A stretch of DNA of 64,000 nt from assembly GCF_002272075.1 (NCBI RefSeq), contig NZ_NPBJ01000022.1:1-64000 (forward strand), given 5' to 3'. This document shows, one piece after another, positions 8,931 through 16,288 of this stretch; within the stretch, counting starts at the first letter, position 1; each line of letters begins with the position of its first letter. The notes under the pieces are model-generated. The model did not search any database. It was not told where the DNA came from and saw only the letters and a list, made by a program, of their open reading frames with translations. Made by a program: the position numbers and the translations under genes. This DNA is from Terribacillus saccharophilus (GTDB taxonomy: Bacteria > Bacillota > Bacilli > Bacillales > Amphibacillaceae).

Positions 8931-9233
8931 TCACAGTGTATAATCGAACTTCTCTGCTTCCTTATCCTTCTTCCAAGCTCGATACAAGTAATACAAAACC
9001 GCTAGAGCAACCAACCCGATCAACGCCGGCAGATTGGAAAGTGAAATGCATACACCAATCCCAATCACTACACCCCAGCCAATCTTGGCACCGACACTAT
9101 CAGTCAGGATGAACCTCCTCAACCCGTAATAGCCAATTGCAACACTGATGGCCAACACAAGCAGCGAGCCCAGATTCGCCAGAAGCACTGCAACAGCAAT
9201 AACCGCACCGATTATCAATAACACCTTCTTCAT
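8931..9233 (-). CDS. LiaI-like small membrane protein (lmo0954 type)
   Basis: About 100 residues with three or four hydrophobic segments and a charged C-terminal tail. It resembles the small membrane proteins (Listeria lmo0954 type) that open many lia operons and takes the place of liaI. The ATG at 9233 has GGAGAGAGG upstream; an in-frame TTG lies one codon earlier. Its stop lies within a few codons of the next small gene, so the two and liaH are probably co-transcribed. Confidence 0.75.
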   Translation of the reverse strand: MKKVLLIIGAVIAVAVLLANLGSLLVLAISVAIGYYGLRRFILTDSVGAKIGWGVVIGIGVCISLSNLPALIGLVALAVLYYLYRAWKKDKEAEKFDYTL

Positions 9234-9314
9234 CAAGCCTCTCTCCTTCCTTTCATACTCCTAGTCTACCGCTATCCCCGCTCCCCCATAACGACCCCAA
9301 GCCATAACTTGAAT

Positions 9315-9328
9315 AAGACTTTGGTCGT
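9315..9328 (-). promoter_or_regulatory. Possible LiaR operator
   Basis: AAGAC-TTTG-GTCGT is a 5-4-5 inverted repeat with one mismatch about 80 bases upstream of the first lia gene. LiaR/VraR sites are inverted repeats of this kind upstream of liaI, but I cannot recall the exact consensus with certainty. It touches the start of the tandem repeat. Confidence 0.3.
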
Positions 9329-9448
9329 ATGAAAGGCGGAAGAAACCGTTTAGAAACGAAGCGGTAAGCAAGGGAGCCCGGAGTGGGGCGCTTTTCCCCA
9401 CGCAGGGATTCATTGCTTACAGCGCAGTTTCTGGTTTCTGGAGCTAGA
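9328..9448. repeat. Hairpin element copy 1 of a tandem pair
   Basis: A 121-bp unit, about three quarters identical to the copy that follows after three bases. It folds into one long hairpin: AGAAACC with GGTTTCT, AGAAAC with GTTTCT, GTAAGCAA (9364-9371) with TTGCTTAC (9413-9420), and an apical GTGGGG/CCCCAC. Conserved GGAGTGGG and CACGCAGGGATT flank the tip. Reading frames across it have no coding character. Function unknown; it could be a structured RNA, a leader of the lia transcript or a MITE-like repeat. Confidence 0.8.
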
Positions 9449-9451
9449 TCA

Positions 9452-9571
9452 TATGAAAGGCGGAAAAAGCCGCTTAGGAACGGAGAAGGAAGCGAGAAAG
9501 CCAGGAGTGGGCGTCCTTCACCACGCAGGGATTTATCGCTTCCGGCGCAGTTTCTGGCTTTTGCAGCTAGA
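9452..9571. repeat. Hairpin element copy 2 of a tandem pair
   Basis: A 120-bp unit in the same orientation as copy 1, with a 124-bp period. The same stems form here with changed bases: AAAAGCC with GGCTTTT, and GGAAGCGA (9488-9495) with TCGCTTCC (9536-9543). Relative to copy 1 at least four base pairs have changed on both sides, which shows that pairing was conserved after duplication. The apical stem is weaker (GTGG/CCAC). Confidence 0.8.
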
Positions 9572-9639
9572 CAACACGCAAGACATAAGAAACTGTTTAG
9601 AATTGCAGAGATTCTTCTTTCCCCGTTAAAGTAAAGCAA

Positions 9640-9678
9640 CAAAAAAACGTCCGTAGATTCGATAATCTACGAACGTTT
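9640..9678 (-). terminator. Terminator of the DUF6320 gene
   Basis: ACGTCCGTAGATT pairs with AATCTACGAACGT around a CGAT loop (one mismatch) and is followed by seven T on the minus strand. Confidence 0.85.
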
Positions 9679-9707
9679 CTGATTTGTTCTTGAACTAAGC
9701 ATCCACA

Positions 9708-10421
9708 TTAAATATGAAATTTCCGCTTCAACTTTTCTGCCCACTTTTTAGGCATCCTATACGAAATCAGGAGTAAAATAGAACCTAATAAAGTAGACGG
9801 AAGAAGTTCATCTACAGAATGAAAAACGATATTTTCAGTATTTGAATACCTGCCTACTATAAATTCAATTCCGATGAGAAGAATAAGAATCGAAAAAATA
9901 ATATATCCGCTTTGACGGAACCAGCTTCTATTTCTTTTAAATATAACAATATTTATTCTCAGCAATAACAAGGTGATCACAAGGAGCGGGTATGCTGTCT
10001 CGACAGACCATCCGGCATATCCGTTGATTAGGTCAAATCCTAATAACCCAAGACATATTGTTATCAATATGACGATAATCTTATCTCTTTTTCCTTTTAC
10101 ATAACCAAAAGCAACGTACAGGAAGCTCCAACTTATAAGGATAGATAAGTTGCTATATAAAGACCAGGTCAATGATTTATTCAATATGATATCTATGAGT
10201 GTAGGAATGAGGAAACCCAGAATCATCAAAACACAGAGAACACGATACACAACACGTATGAAAAAGTTAACTAGGTTCTCATATAAACTATAATATGTTG
10301 GAAACCCGTTCGTATCTAACAACTCTTCATCGCTTACTATTTTTGGTATATAGGTAAAGCATAGCGGACAAGGAACTTGGTCCTTTTCAACACTCACCCC
10401 GCACTTAGGACAGTAGGCCAT
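9708..10421 (-). CDS. Zinc-ribbon membrane protein, DUF6320
   Basis: A 237-residue protein. The N-terminus carries a zinc ribbon CPKC...CPLC (residues 4-21), followed by six or seven transmembrane helices from about residue 48 to the end and a basic C-terminal tail. This matches DUF6320 proteins, which are typically encoded next to condensation-like alcohol acetyltransferases. Its ATG overlaps the stop of the upstream acyltransferase (TAATG), so the two are translationally coupled. The function is unknown. The gene is visibly richer in A and T than the flanking housekeeping genes. Confidence 0.75.
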   Translation of the reverse strand: MAYCPKCGVSVEKDQVPCPLCFTYIPKIVSDEELLDTNGFPTYYSLYENLVNFFIRVVYRVLCVLMILGFLIPTLIDIILNKSLTWSLYSNLSILISWSFLYVAFGYVKGKRDKIIVILITICLGLLGFDLINGYAGWSVETAYPLLVITLLLLRINIVIFKRNRSWFRQSGYIIFSILILLIGIEFIVGRYSNTENIVFHSVDELLPSTLLGSILLLISYRMPKKWAEKLKRKFHI

Positions 10422-11674
10422 TAATATGCACTCCTGTTGGTTTCAATTTTAATTTGTACGCCTTCTTTAACTAATTTTCTAAAGAACATTCTTTCTACTA
10501 GCCGATCATTCGACAAATTACCAAATGTAATATACATATCATCTTTGTAGCTTATTACTCCTGCTTTTATCTTGTTACCGATACTTGGCGGGGGATAAAA
10601 TTCAAACCGCTCCACATGTTTTTCTAATTCTTCTTCAAGTGATATTACTCCTAAATTGGAGATTGAGCTTGTATACAAGTTTTCTCCGAACCTAGCATGC
10701 ACCATTGGAGAAATCCAATCCTTCACAAACAAAGGCAGCGCCCGAAGCAGAAAGTTCCTTTCTCCCCTCACCCCGCGGGCAATTAACCTTTTTAACTGTT
10801 TATCATTTAAATATCTTTTTAGTTCTATACTAATCGTTTCAATGATATCCTCAAAACTATATGTACCTAGACGAGGATCGATCGTTACCGGAACACTGAC
10901 AAAGAAATTTTTTAATGTATTCGTTTCAAAGAAATTACGCAAGTTGACAGGTACATTTATTGTAATAGGTTTTCTTGTTTTCGAATTTTGTGCTTGAATA
11001 TCAATCAATATTTCAACATATAACGCCAACAAATAAGTAGTGATACTTGTTTGGTATTGCTTTGCTATGTTCTTTAATACTTTGATCTCTAACTTACCAG
11101 TTGTAACATGATACACGCCTCTTTTGTCCAATCTTAATGGAAGCTTATATGCTTTATCCAAAGTGTCCTGCCAGTTTGGAACCATCTTTTCGTAATGGTG
11201 AAAAAAGGCGTTATCAAAGTTAAAGTCACTTATTTTTTTTCTTATACAGGGAACAATGACGCCTTCTTTTTTCAAGTAGTTGCTTATTAATAGCTTTAAA
11301 AATTCTATTCCTCCAGTACCATCCGTCAACATATGGGATAGTTCTAAAGAGATTTTTTTATTATAGTAAAGTACTCTGTAAGGAAATGTGTTGCGACCTC
11401 TGAAAAATAGATTGGAACAAGGGTAATAATGCTCTTCAGATACAGTAGGAATAGTTGATGTTTTTTCGAAGTAGTACCAAAATACGCCTCTTTTTACGAT
11501 AACTTTAAAAGAAGATATCTCTTCTAATGTTTCCTCTAAAGCCTCTTGAAGAAATGCAGGGTTGATCGATTTGTACATACTTACAGAAAGACGAAAGACA
11601 GTGGATACCCTGGAAGAAACAGTAGAAGCATAAAGCTTACCAGCACTATCTAGTTTGTACCACTCTGTTTCCAT
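10421..11674 (-). CDS. Condensation-like acyltransferase (alcohol acetyltransferase family)
   Basis: A 417-residue protein of the CoA-dependent acyltransferase/condensation fold. The catalytic motif HxxxDG is visible as HMLTDGTGG around residue 113. A later region FSDFNFD and the C-terminal half with NVPVNLRNFFETNTLKNFF match the second lobe, including the structural Asn-x-Arg region. Members acylate alcohols or act as lipid/polyketide-associated acyltransferases (PapA-like); the substrate here is unknown. It is coupled to the DUF6320 membrane protein, implying that the product is membrane-associated or exported. Start ATG with GAGGGG upstream. Confidence 0.8.
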   Translation of the reverse strand: METEWYKLDSAGKLYASTVSSRVSTVFRLSVSMYKSINPAFLQEALEETLEEISSFKVIVKRGVFWYYFEKTSTIPTVSEEHYYPCSNLFFRGRNTFPYRVLYYNKKISLELSHMLTDGTGGIEFLKLLISNYLKKEGVIVPCIRKKISDFNFDNAFFHHYEKMVPNWQDTLDKAYKLPLRLDKRGVYHVTTGKLEIKVLKNIAKQYQTSITTYLLALYVEILIDIQAQNSKTRKPITINVPVNLRNFFETNTLKNFFVSVPVTIDPRLGTYSFEDIIETISIELKRYLNDKQLKRLIARGVRGERNFLLRALPLFVKDWISPMVHARFGENLYTSSISNLGVISLEEELEKHVERFEFYPPPSIGNKIKAGVISYKDDMYITFGNLSNDRLVERMFFRKLVKEGVQIKIETNRSAY

Positions 11675-11843
11675 GCTAATATCCCCTCTTTATGCTTGGT
11701 TTCTCAATTTTGTTCCTGAGTTTAAATTGCAAATAGGACGATCTCATTTTAAACATAACCATAAAATTGTACTATATTCTAGATCATAATTTTTTATCTA
11801 TTTATCTCAGGTTACCTTATATGAAGTTTTTTACAAACTAAAA

Positions 11844-11877
11844 AAGAACTCCATTGACAAAATCAACGGAGTTCTTG
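11844..11877 (-). terminator. Terminator of the P450 gene
   Basis: AAGAACTCC and GGAGTTCTT form a 9-bp stem 5 bases downstream of the P450 stop, with T-rich sequence on the minus strand. Confidence 0.8.
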
Positions 11878-11880
11878 CTT

Positions 11881-13122
11881 TCAATTAGACGTTTTCTGAA
11901 CATCAGACAGTATCATCTGACTCTTCGGCATGCTTGGCATGGAGGAATGACTATAGCTATAATCCTGTTCAGATACATTATATTGCAGGCGGTTTACAAG
12001 AAAATCAACGCTCACTTCCATCACTTGTATTGTAACCCATTCTCCTGCACAGCGATGTCCCATGTCAAAGTCCCCGCCGCCCTGCGGGATAAAGTCAAAC
12101 GGGCTTTCTTTCCAGTCAAGGAACCGGTCGGGACGGAATAGATCCGGCTGTTCCCATAAATGCGGATCATGATTATTACCATACAAGTCCAGCAGAGTCA
12201 GAGTGCCTTCCTTGAATTGATAACCTTCCCACTCGAAGTCCTGTTTCACTTTCGCCATGGTAGCCGGGAAAAATGGGTAGAAGCGGCGAACTTCCTGTAC
12301 GAACCGACGGATGCTGCCATCTCCTTTTTTCAGCCGTTCTCTTTCTCCCGGAAACTGATGCAGGGCAAGTGCAGCAAATGCAATATAAATGCTAATGGCT
12401 ACAATCGGCCGCAGGATATTCAGCACTTCTACAGCAACTACCCGCACCGGAAGCAGTTTCCCGTCACTATCCCGATGCTCGGAAAAGACACGGAGTGCAC
12501 CTTCCTTCGTCGCATGCAGATTCCCGTTCCTTACCTGCTCGACAAGTCCGGCAATCCAGTCCTCTGCTTTAGAACGAGAGGTTCGTCCTTTCCAGTGGGC
12601 AGGTCCTACGGCTGCTGGCGATTCGAATAGGCAACGCATTTGCTCTGTCCTTTTGTTCGCATCATCCAGCGGAACCCCTGCCCAATCACATGCCACCTTC
12701 ATCAGGATCTTCTGCGATTCTTCATATAACGTTAACTGATCGATTTTTTCCCACTGCTCGCTGGTCTTCTCCCATTCCGATTCCAACAATTTATCGAGCT
12801 GTTGCAAATGTGTTTTTGTCATGATAGACATGAACATCGCCTTGCGGTTACGATGCTGTTCCCCATCTAATGTCTGCACGCCACCTTCACCGAACAGTGT
12901 TTTGACAAGCCGATTTGGAGCAGCTCCACCACGAATGAACTTATCTGGGTCATAAAAGAGTGCTGCACCTTCCTTCCCACCAAGACAAATAGCCTTTTTC
13001 CCGAGCAAGGTAGTCTCAAACACATTTGATTGAAAACTTTTTCTCCGATGCAGAATGAACTCATAACCTTCCTTTAAAAATGCAAGACTATGATCTAATC
13101 CTTCTTCCTTCGGCATGGACAT
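11881..13122 (-). CDS. Cytochrome P450, CYP152 fatty-acid peroxygenase family
   Basis: A 413-residue P450 of the H2O2-using CYP152 group (YbdT/P450-BSbeta). The heme ligand is Cys358 in GHRCAGE. The Arg-Pro pair that binds the fatty-acid carboxylate in this family is Arg238-Pro239 (NILRPIVAIS) and replaces the usual acid-alcohol pair. The position that is His in the decarboxylase OleT and Gln in the hydroxylase P450-BSbeta is Gln83 here (GVQTLDG), which predicts mainly alpha or beta hydroxylation of fatty acids rather than alkene formation. No redoxin partner is needed and none is encoded nearby. Single gene. Confidence 0.92.
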   Translation of the reverse strand: MSMPKEEGLDHSLAFLKEGYEFILHRRKSFQSNVFETTLLGKKAICLGGKEGAALFYDPDKFIRGGAAPNRLVKTLFGEGGVQTLDGEQHRNRKAMFMSIMTKTHLQQLDKLLESEWEKTSEQWEKIDQLTLYEESQKILMKVACDWAGVPLDDANKRTEQMRCLFESPAAVGPAHWKGRTSRSKAEDWIAGLVEQVRNGNLHATKEGALRVFSEHRDSDGKLLPVRVVAVEVLNILRPIVAISIYIAFAALALHQFPGERERLKKGDGSIRRFVQEVRRFYPFFPATMAKVKQDFEWEGYQFKEGTLTLLDLYGNNHDPHLWEQPDLFRPDRFLDWKESPFDFIPQGGGDFDMGHRCAGEWVTIQVMEVSVDFLVNRLQYNVSEQDYSYSHSSMPSMPKSQMILSDVQKTSN

Positions 13123-13183
13123 ACAACGTCACCCTTCCCTGTTTTGCTTGTCTATTTCCCTGGTATCAGAGCTTAAAAACGAA

Positions 13184-13218
13184 AAGCACCATGCTTATTT
13201 TTCCTAAGCAAGGTGCTT
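13184..13218 (-). terminator. Terminator of the Nudix gene
   Basis: AAGCACCatGCTTA pairs with TAAGCAaGGTGCTT just before the Nudix stop codon. T-rich sequence follows on the minus strand. Confidence 0.7.
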
Positions 13219-13226
13219 CCTATGTA

Positions 13227-13631
13227 TTAAAACGCTACATAAAATGGGTGCTGCTTCTCATCGAGACAGCTCTCGATCCGTTCTAGAAAATTCCCCCAGG
13301 TAACCATTGTTTTGACTTGTTCAAGCGGAAAATAGCCAACTTCCAGACTTTCTTCCGAAGGCGTACAAACACCGCCAATCTGTTTACCAAGGAAAAGTGT
13401 ATTGCAAATACTTTTCTCTGCATTCTGATAGATACCGCAAAACTTGTTCACTTCAATATCGATTCCGCTCTCTTCCTTCACTTCCCGAATCACTGCCTGG
13501 CTTAGTGATTCTCCTTCTTCGACTTGGCCTCCCGGCATTTCCCAGCCTCGCCTTGGTCCTTTGATCAATAGAATATCCCCCAGTTCATTCCGTACGATTG
13601 CCGCTGCGGAAACAATATGTTTTGGTGGCAT
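13227..13631 (-). CDS. Nudix hydrolase
   Basis: A 134-residue Nudix pyrophosphohydrolase. The Nudix box is complete around residues 34-56: GGQVEEGESLSQAVIREVKEESGI, with the REVKEES core that binds metal. A MutT-like N-terminus (HIVSAAAIVRNELGDILLIKGP) precedes it. Substrate cannot be assigned. GGGGGG precedes the ATG. It borders the broken LysE-type gene, which is transcribed divergently. Confidence 0.9.
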   Translation of the reverse strand: MPPKHIVSAAAIVRNELGDILLIKGPRRGWEMPGGQVEEGESLSQAVIREVKEESGIDIEVNKFCGIYQNAEKSICNTLFLGKQIGGVCTPSEESLEVGYFPLEQVKTMVTWGNFLERIESCLDEKQHPFYVAF

Positions 13632-13756
13632 CTTCGTTCCCCCCTTCTTGTTTCATTCCATTAAAAAGCTGTTTGCTCCTGCCTCCATAAAGATTTTTTA
13701 TGTGCATTCTTTCTCTAGAGCAATAATGTTAAAATCTTTGCAAAGGGGGCTTTCCA

Positions 13757-13863
13757 ATGCTTGAGATCATTCTTCTTGGAGTTGCTTTAGCTGCAGCGCC
13801 TGGTCCTGACTTTCTGCTTATGACACGGAACACATTGTCACAAGGCAAAAGATTAACCTTCGG
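13757..13863 (+). pseudogene. 5' remnant of a LysE/RhtB-type exporter gene
   Basis: A well-formed ribosome site (AAAGGGGG) and ATG open a frame reading MLEIILLGVALAAAPGPDF then LLMTRNTLSQGKRLTFG, the classic first helix and PGPD motif of LysE-family exporters. After about 36 codons the similarity stops and the frame ends within another dozen codons. The matching 3' end lies 2.4 kb downstream at 16289-16538. So the middle of the gene was replaced by the DNA between them. Confidence 0.8.
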
Positions 13864-14001
13864 TTATTTCTTCCACAAGCAAACCAAGAATATCGCGTAA
13901 CTGATGGTTATATTCAATCATTCGGAACAAGAAACAATACATCGTTATATGGTGTAACACAGGCAGAAATAGAGGGAAGATTAGTGAATTTTTCATTATA
14001 A
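13864..14001 (+). pseudogene. Orphan C-terminal gene fragment
   Basis: Directly after the LysE remnant, in a different frame, 45 codons read as protein-like sequence (ANQEYRVTDGYIQSFGTRNN, ending EIEGRLVNFSL and a TAA). There is no start or ribosome site of its own. It looks like the 3' end of an unrelated gene carried in with the inserted segment. I do not recognise the family. Confidence 0.5.
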
Positions 14002-14023
14002 AAAGGGCTGTATAACCCTTTAT
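14001..14023 (-). terminator. Terminator after the 126-residue membrane gene
   Basis: AAAGGG and CCCTTT frame an eight-base loop, with TTTTTAT following on the minus strand. It overlaps the stop codon of the minus-strand gene. Confidence 0.6.
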
Positions 14024-14400
14024 TCGCTTACTTCTTTTAGAACGAATGCTTGTGTAGCGCCGATAAAAATAAAGGCAATGAGTGATATCATAGCTGGGAT
14101 AAGAAGAAGAGACAAAGATGTAGAAGTACTAACAAATAGACTCGCAAAAAAGGAGATAAATGCAATCGTATAGTATGGATTAATAGATATGGTCACTTTT
14201 GAAGTATCTCTTACAAAAAGTGTGTTGCTTCCTACACCATGTTGCTTAACTTTTAGTCTTATGATTCCTTGGTCTTCTTTCGGTTCATACGTGTATGTGT
14301 CACCAACGGATAACTTTGTTATAGGTTTATCATTTATATAAAGTTTAACGCGACCAAGGAATCCCAGATAACCAAATTTTTTTCTGATTTGAATTGTCAT
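14020..14400 (-). CDS. Hypothetical membrane protein
   Basis: A 126-residue protein of unknown family. Residues 1-75 form a soluble beta-rich region (RKKFGYLGFLGRVKLYINDK, then polar strands) and two hydrophobic helices follow at about 77-115. The layout, a small beta-sandwich plus two membrane helices, resembles many uncharacterised Firmicute accessory proteins. A weak purine-rich site (AAAGAGTGA) precedes the ATG. It lies inside the segment that replaced the middle of the LysE gene and is AT-rich like its neighbours there. Confidence 0.6.
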   Translation of the reverse strand: MTIQIRKKFGYLGFLGRVKLYINDKPITKLSVGDTYTYEPKEDQGIIRLKVKQHGVGSNTLFVRDTSKVTISINPYYTIAFISFFASLFVSTSTSLSLLLIPAMISLIAFIFIGATQAFVLKEVSE

Positions 14401-14458
14401 TTAGATCACTCTTTCTTTTTAGAAATAGTCATGAAGAAAGCGTAACATAATTTATGAT

Positions 14459-14797
14459 TTGGAAATACAAGTAAAAGAAATTGAGGGATTCATCGCATCG
14501 ATTCGTTATCGACTTTGGCCATTGTTAATGTCGGGCATTATTTTCTATTTGTTATACCAATTTGCTTATAATCCTCATGCTCATTCTATATTGGGGCTGT
14601 TCATTGTTTCCTGGATACCGCTATGTGGCGTATGGTAAATCACTTTATTCGAGCGTGGAAGTACAGAGGAGAGCCAGGAACAGCAGAATAACTGATCCGG
14701 TATCAAACAATCAGAGACTTCTACGGCATCTATTTGTTCTTTCTAGTGATTGGTCGGATTTTGAAAATCGTTTCGGGTGTGATTGGAATGGTACAGT
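14459..14797 (+). pseudogene. Degraded membrane-protein gene
   Basis: From 14459 a frame reads IASIRYRLWPLLMSGIIFYL and further hydrophobic sequence to a stop at 14636. The protein-like reading then continues in another frame (VNHFIRAWKYRGEPGTAE, stop, LIRYQTIRDFYGIYLFFLVI) to about 14797. There is no convincing start or ribosome site. At least one frameshift and one internal stop mark it as a decayed gene. The family is not recognisable. Confidence 0.5.
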
Positions 14798-14871
14798 AAT
14801 CCAATTTGTGATTGTTATTGTAGGTTTTTTCAGAAGAAAAGAATCAAGAAGTAGCAGCAACGTTTTGAATA

Positions 14872-14906
14872 AAAAGAAGATCATCATTTACTGATGATCT
14901 TCTTTT
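14872..14906 (-). terminator. Terminator of the rap-phr cassette
   Basis: A perfect 15-bp stem (AAAAGAAGATCATCA with its complement) and a five-base loop, directly after the phr stop codon. Confidence 0.9.
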
Positions 14907-14907
14907 C

Positions 14908-15057
14908 TTATTTATTGAGGAATTTTAATGAGAATATCGAGCTGCCAAGATCCCCTTCTTTACCGGCAGTTTCATTGTGATGCTGGTCAGCATAACCTAC
15001 TAAACCACTCATTATTATTGCACCGATAAGTAGTAATGAGAAAACTAGCTTTTTCAT
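14908..15057 (-). CDS. phr: Phr-type signal-peptide precursor
   Basis: A 49-residue exported pro-peptide gene. It has a Lys-Lys start, a hydrophobic core (LVFSLLLIGAIIMSGLVG) and a signal-peptidase-like Tyr-Ala followed by the polar tail DQHHNETAGKEGDLGSSIFS and a basic C-terminus. AAGGAGGG stands ideally before the ATG. It begins 14 bases after the rap stop and is followed by a perfect terminator, the standard rap-phr layout. In known systems the secreted tail is trimmed to a penta- or hexapeptide that re-enters through Opp and inhibits the Rap partner. The C-terminus here does not match the usual Arg-containing pentapeptides, so the active peptide cannot be named. Confidence 0.75.
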   Translation of the reverse strand: MKKLVFSLLLIGAIIMSGLVGYADQHHNETAGKEGDLGSSIFSLKFLNK

Positions 15058-15071
15058 ACAAAACCCTCCTT

Positions 15072-16124
15072 TTATAGTAGAGCCAATACATAGTATTTCG
15101 TAGCAATTTCATACTGATTATTCTCAGTATAATATTGAGCTAATTCCTTAGAAAACCGCCTTACATTATAGTTATCGTTAATTTTTCTAAAGTAATCTAT
15201 GCCTTCCTGCCATACACTTTCAAAATTAAGTCGATCCTCATATTTTTTGTGTAGCATAGCAAATTCCCATTTTTTCGCGATATCGCCCTTCTCAATACTT
15301 GTGTTAAATCCTTCGGTATAAGCATCTAACGCTTTGGCATGTTGATTAGTCTTCCAATAACAATCAGCAAGCAAGTATAGGATTTTTAAACGGATACGTT
15401 CTTGATTCCCTTTCAGCGCTTCTTCCAGATATCGTATTGCAGCTGCCGGTAGATTGCTTTTTACATATAAAACGCCAAGGTTAAGGTTTGTCGAAGTGAT
15501 GAAGTTATGGTTTTCGAGATTTTTAAATGATGTTAAGGCTTTATGGAGAGATTCTTCTGCTCGATCGTAATTGTGAAGGTCTACAAAATTTAGACCTTGC
15601 ATCATTTCTGTACGAGCAAGTAAAAATTCAAATGTCTTGTGAGGTCTAAAGGCTTCTGCTGCTTTTTCGCCATGAAGTACTGACAATGATGTAATGTCGA
15701 GATAAAAATATGTCATTGCTTTGCGGAGATGAAATTCACCGATCTCTACTGAATCCTCTATCAAATGCAGGAGTTTTTCAGCTTTTTCAAAACAGTTAAG
15801 CGCTTCTTGGAAACGGTCTTCATCGTAGAAAATAATACCTTCTGCTATGTGCATATGGTGCCGCTGAATATCATTGAAATGGTCTAAGTATTTCTTAGCA
15901 TTATCAAGGGATGCGGCAGCTTCTTTAGTGTTTTTATTCATGAGATAAAAGCGACTTTCAACTAAGAAATAGGTGATGAGATTATGAGTATCATAGTCAT
16001 TAATAGAACTCTTCAAATCTCTATGGATGGTTGCAGCAGCTTCTCTTTTATCCAGACGGATACTTATGAGCCAATTGTCCAATTGAGCTGCAATATCGGT
16101 ATTCCCCAAGATATTCTGTCCCAT
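15072..16124 (-). CDS. rap: Rap-family tetratricopeptide regulator/phosphatase
   Basis: A 350-residue all-helical protein. An N-terminal three-helix bundle (about 1-65) with the Rap-like LDNWLISIRLDKREAA is followed by about six or seven tetratricopeptide repeats; examples are EALNCFEKAEKLL, RAEESLHKALTSF and AAIRYLEEALKGN. Rap proteins dephosphorylate Spo0F or sequester response regulators such as ComA, and are switched off by their Phr peptide. The ATG at 16124 has GAAGGAG nine bases upstream; an in-frame TTG six codons earlier has none. The downstream phr gene supports the assignment. The target is unknown. It is slightly shorter than typical Bacillus Raps (about 370-380). Confidence 0.85.
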   Translation of the reverse strand: MGQNILGNTDIAAQLDNWLISIRLDKREAAATIHRDLKSSINDYDTHNLITYFLVESRFYLMNKNTKEAAASLDNAKKYLDHFNDIQRHHMHIAEGIIFYDEDRFQEALNCFEKAEKLLHLIEDSVEIGEFHLRKAMTYFYLDITSLSVLHGEKAAEAFRPHKTFEFLLARTEMMQGLNFVDLHNYDRAEESLHKALTSFKNLENHNFITSTNLNLGVLYVKSNLPAAAIRYLEEALKGNQERIRLKILYLLADCYWKTNQHAKALDAYTEGFNTSIEKGDIAKKWEFAMLHKKYEDRLNFESVWQEGIDYFRKINDNYNVRRFSKELAQYYTENNQYEIATKYYVLALL

Positions 16125-16288
16125 AGTGCTAAGCTCCTTCAAAATAGTTATTTATTTATCAATTTTACCATTTTTTGTCGGTTGTTGGGTTGGGAAAATC
16201 AATGGTTGGAATGGAAGCGTAGTATGAATTTAAAAGACTGAGTTTCCTATAATGATGCACTTTAAAAGAGGTTTAACACGTTCTGATA

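Noticed and set aside
9253-9642. Long open frames on both strands across the tandem hairpin region
   Set aside because: They only mirror the inverted repeat; the translations are repetitive, have no ribosome site and no protein character.
14562-14894. A 110-codon plus-strand frame
   Set aside because: It begins inside the decayed membrane gene in a different frame, has no ribosome site and runs into the rap-phr terminator.
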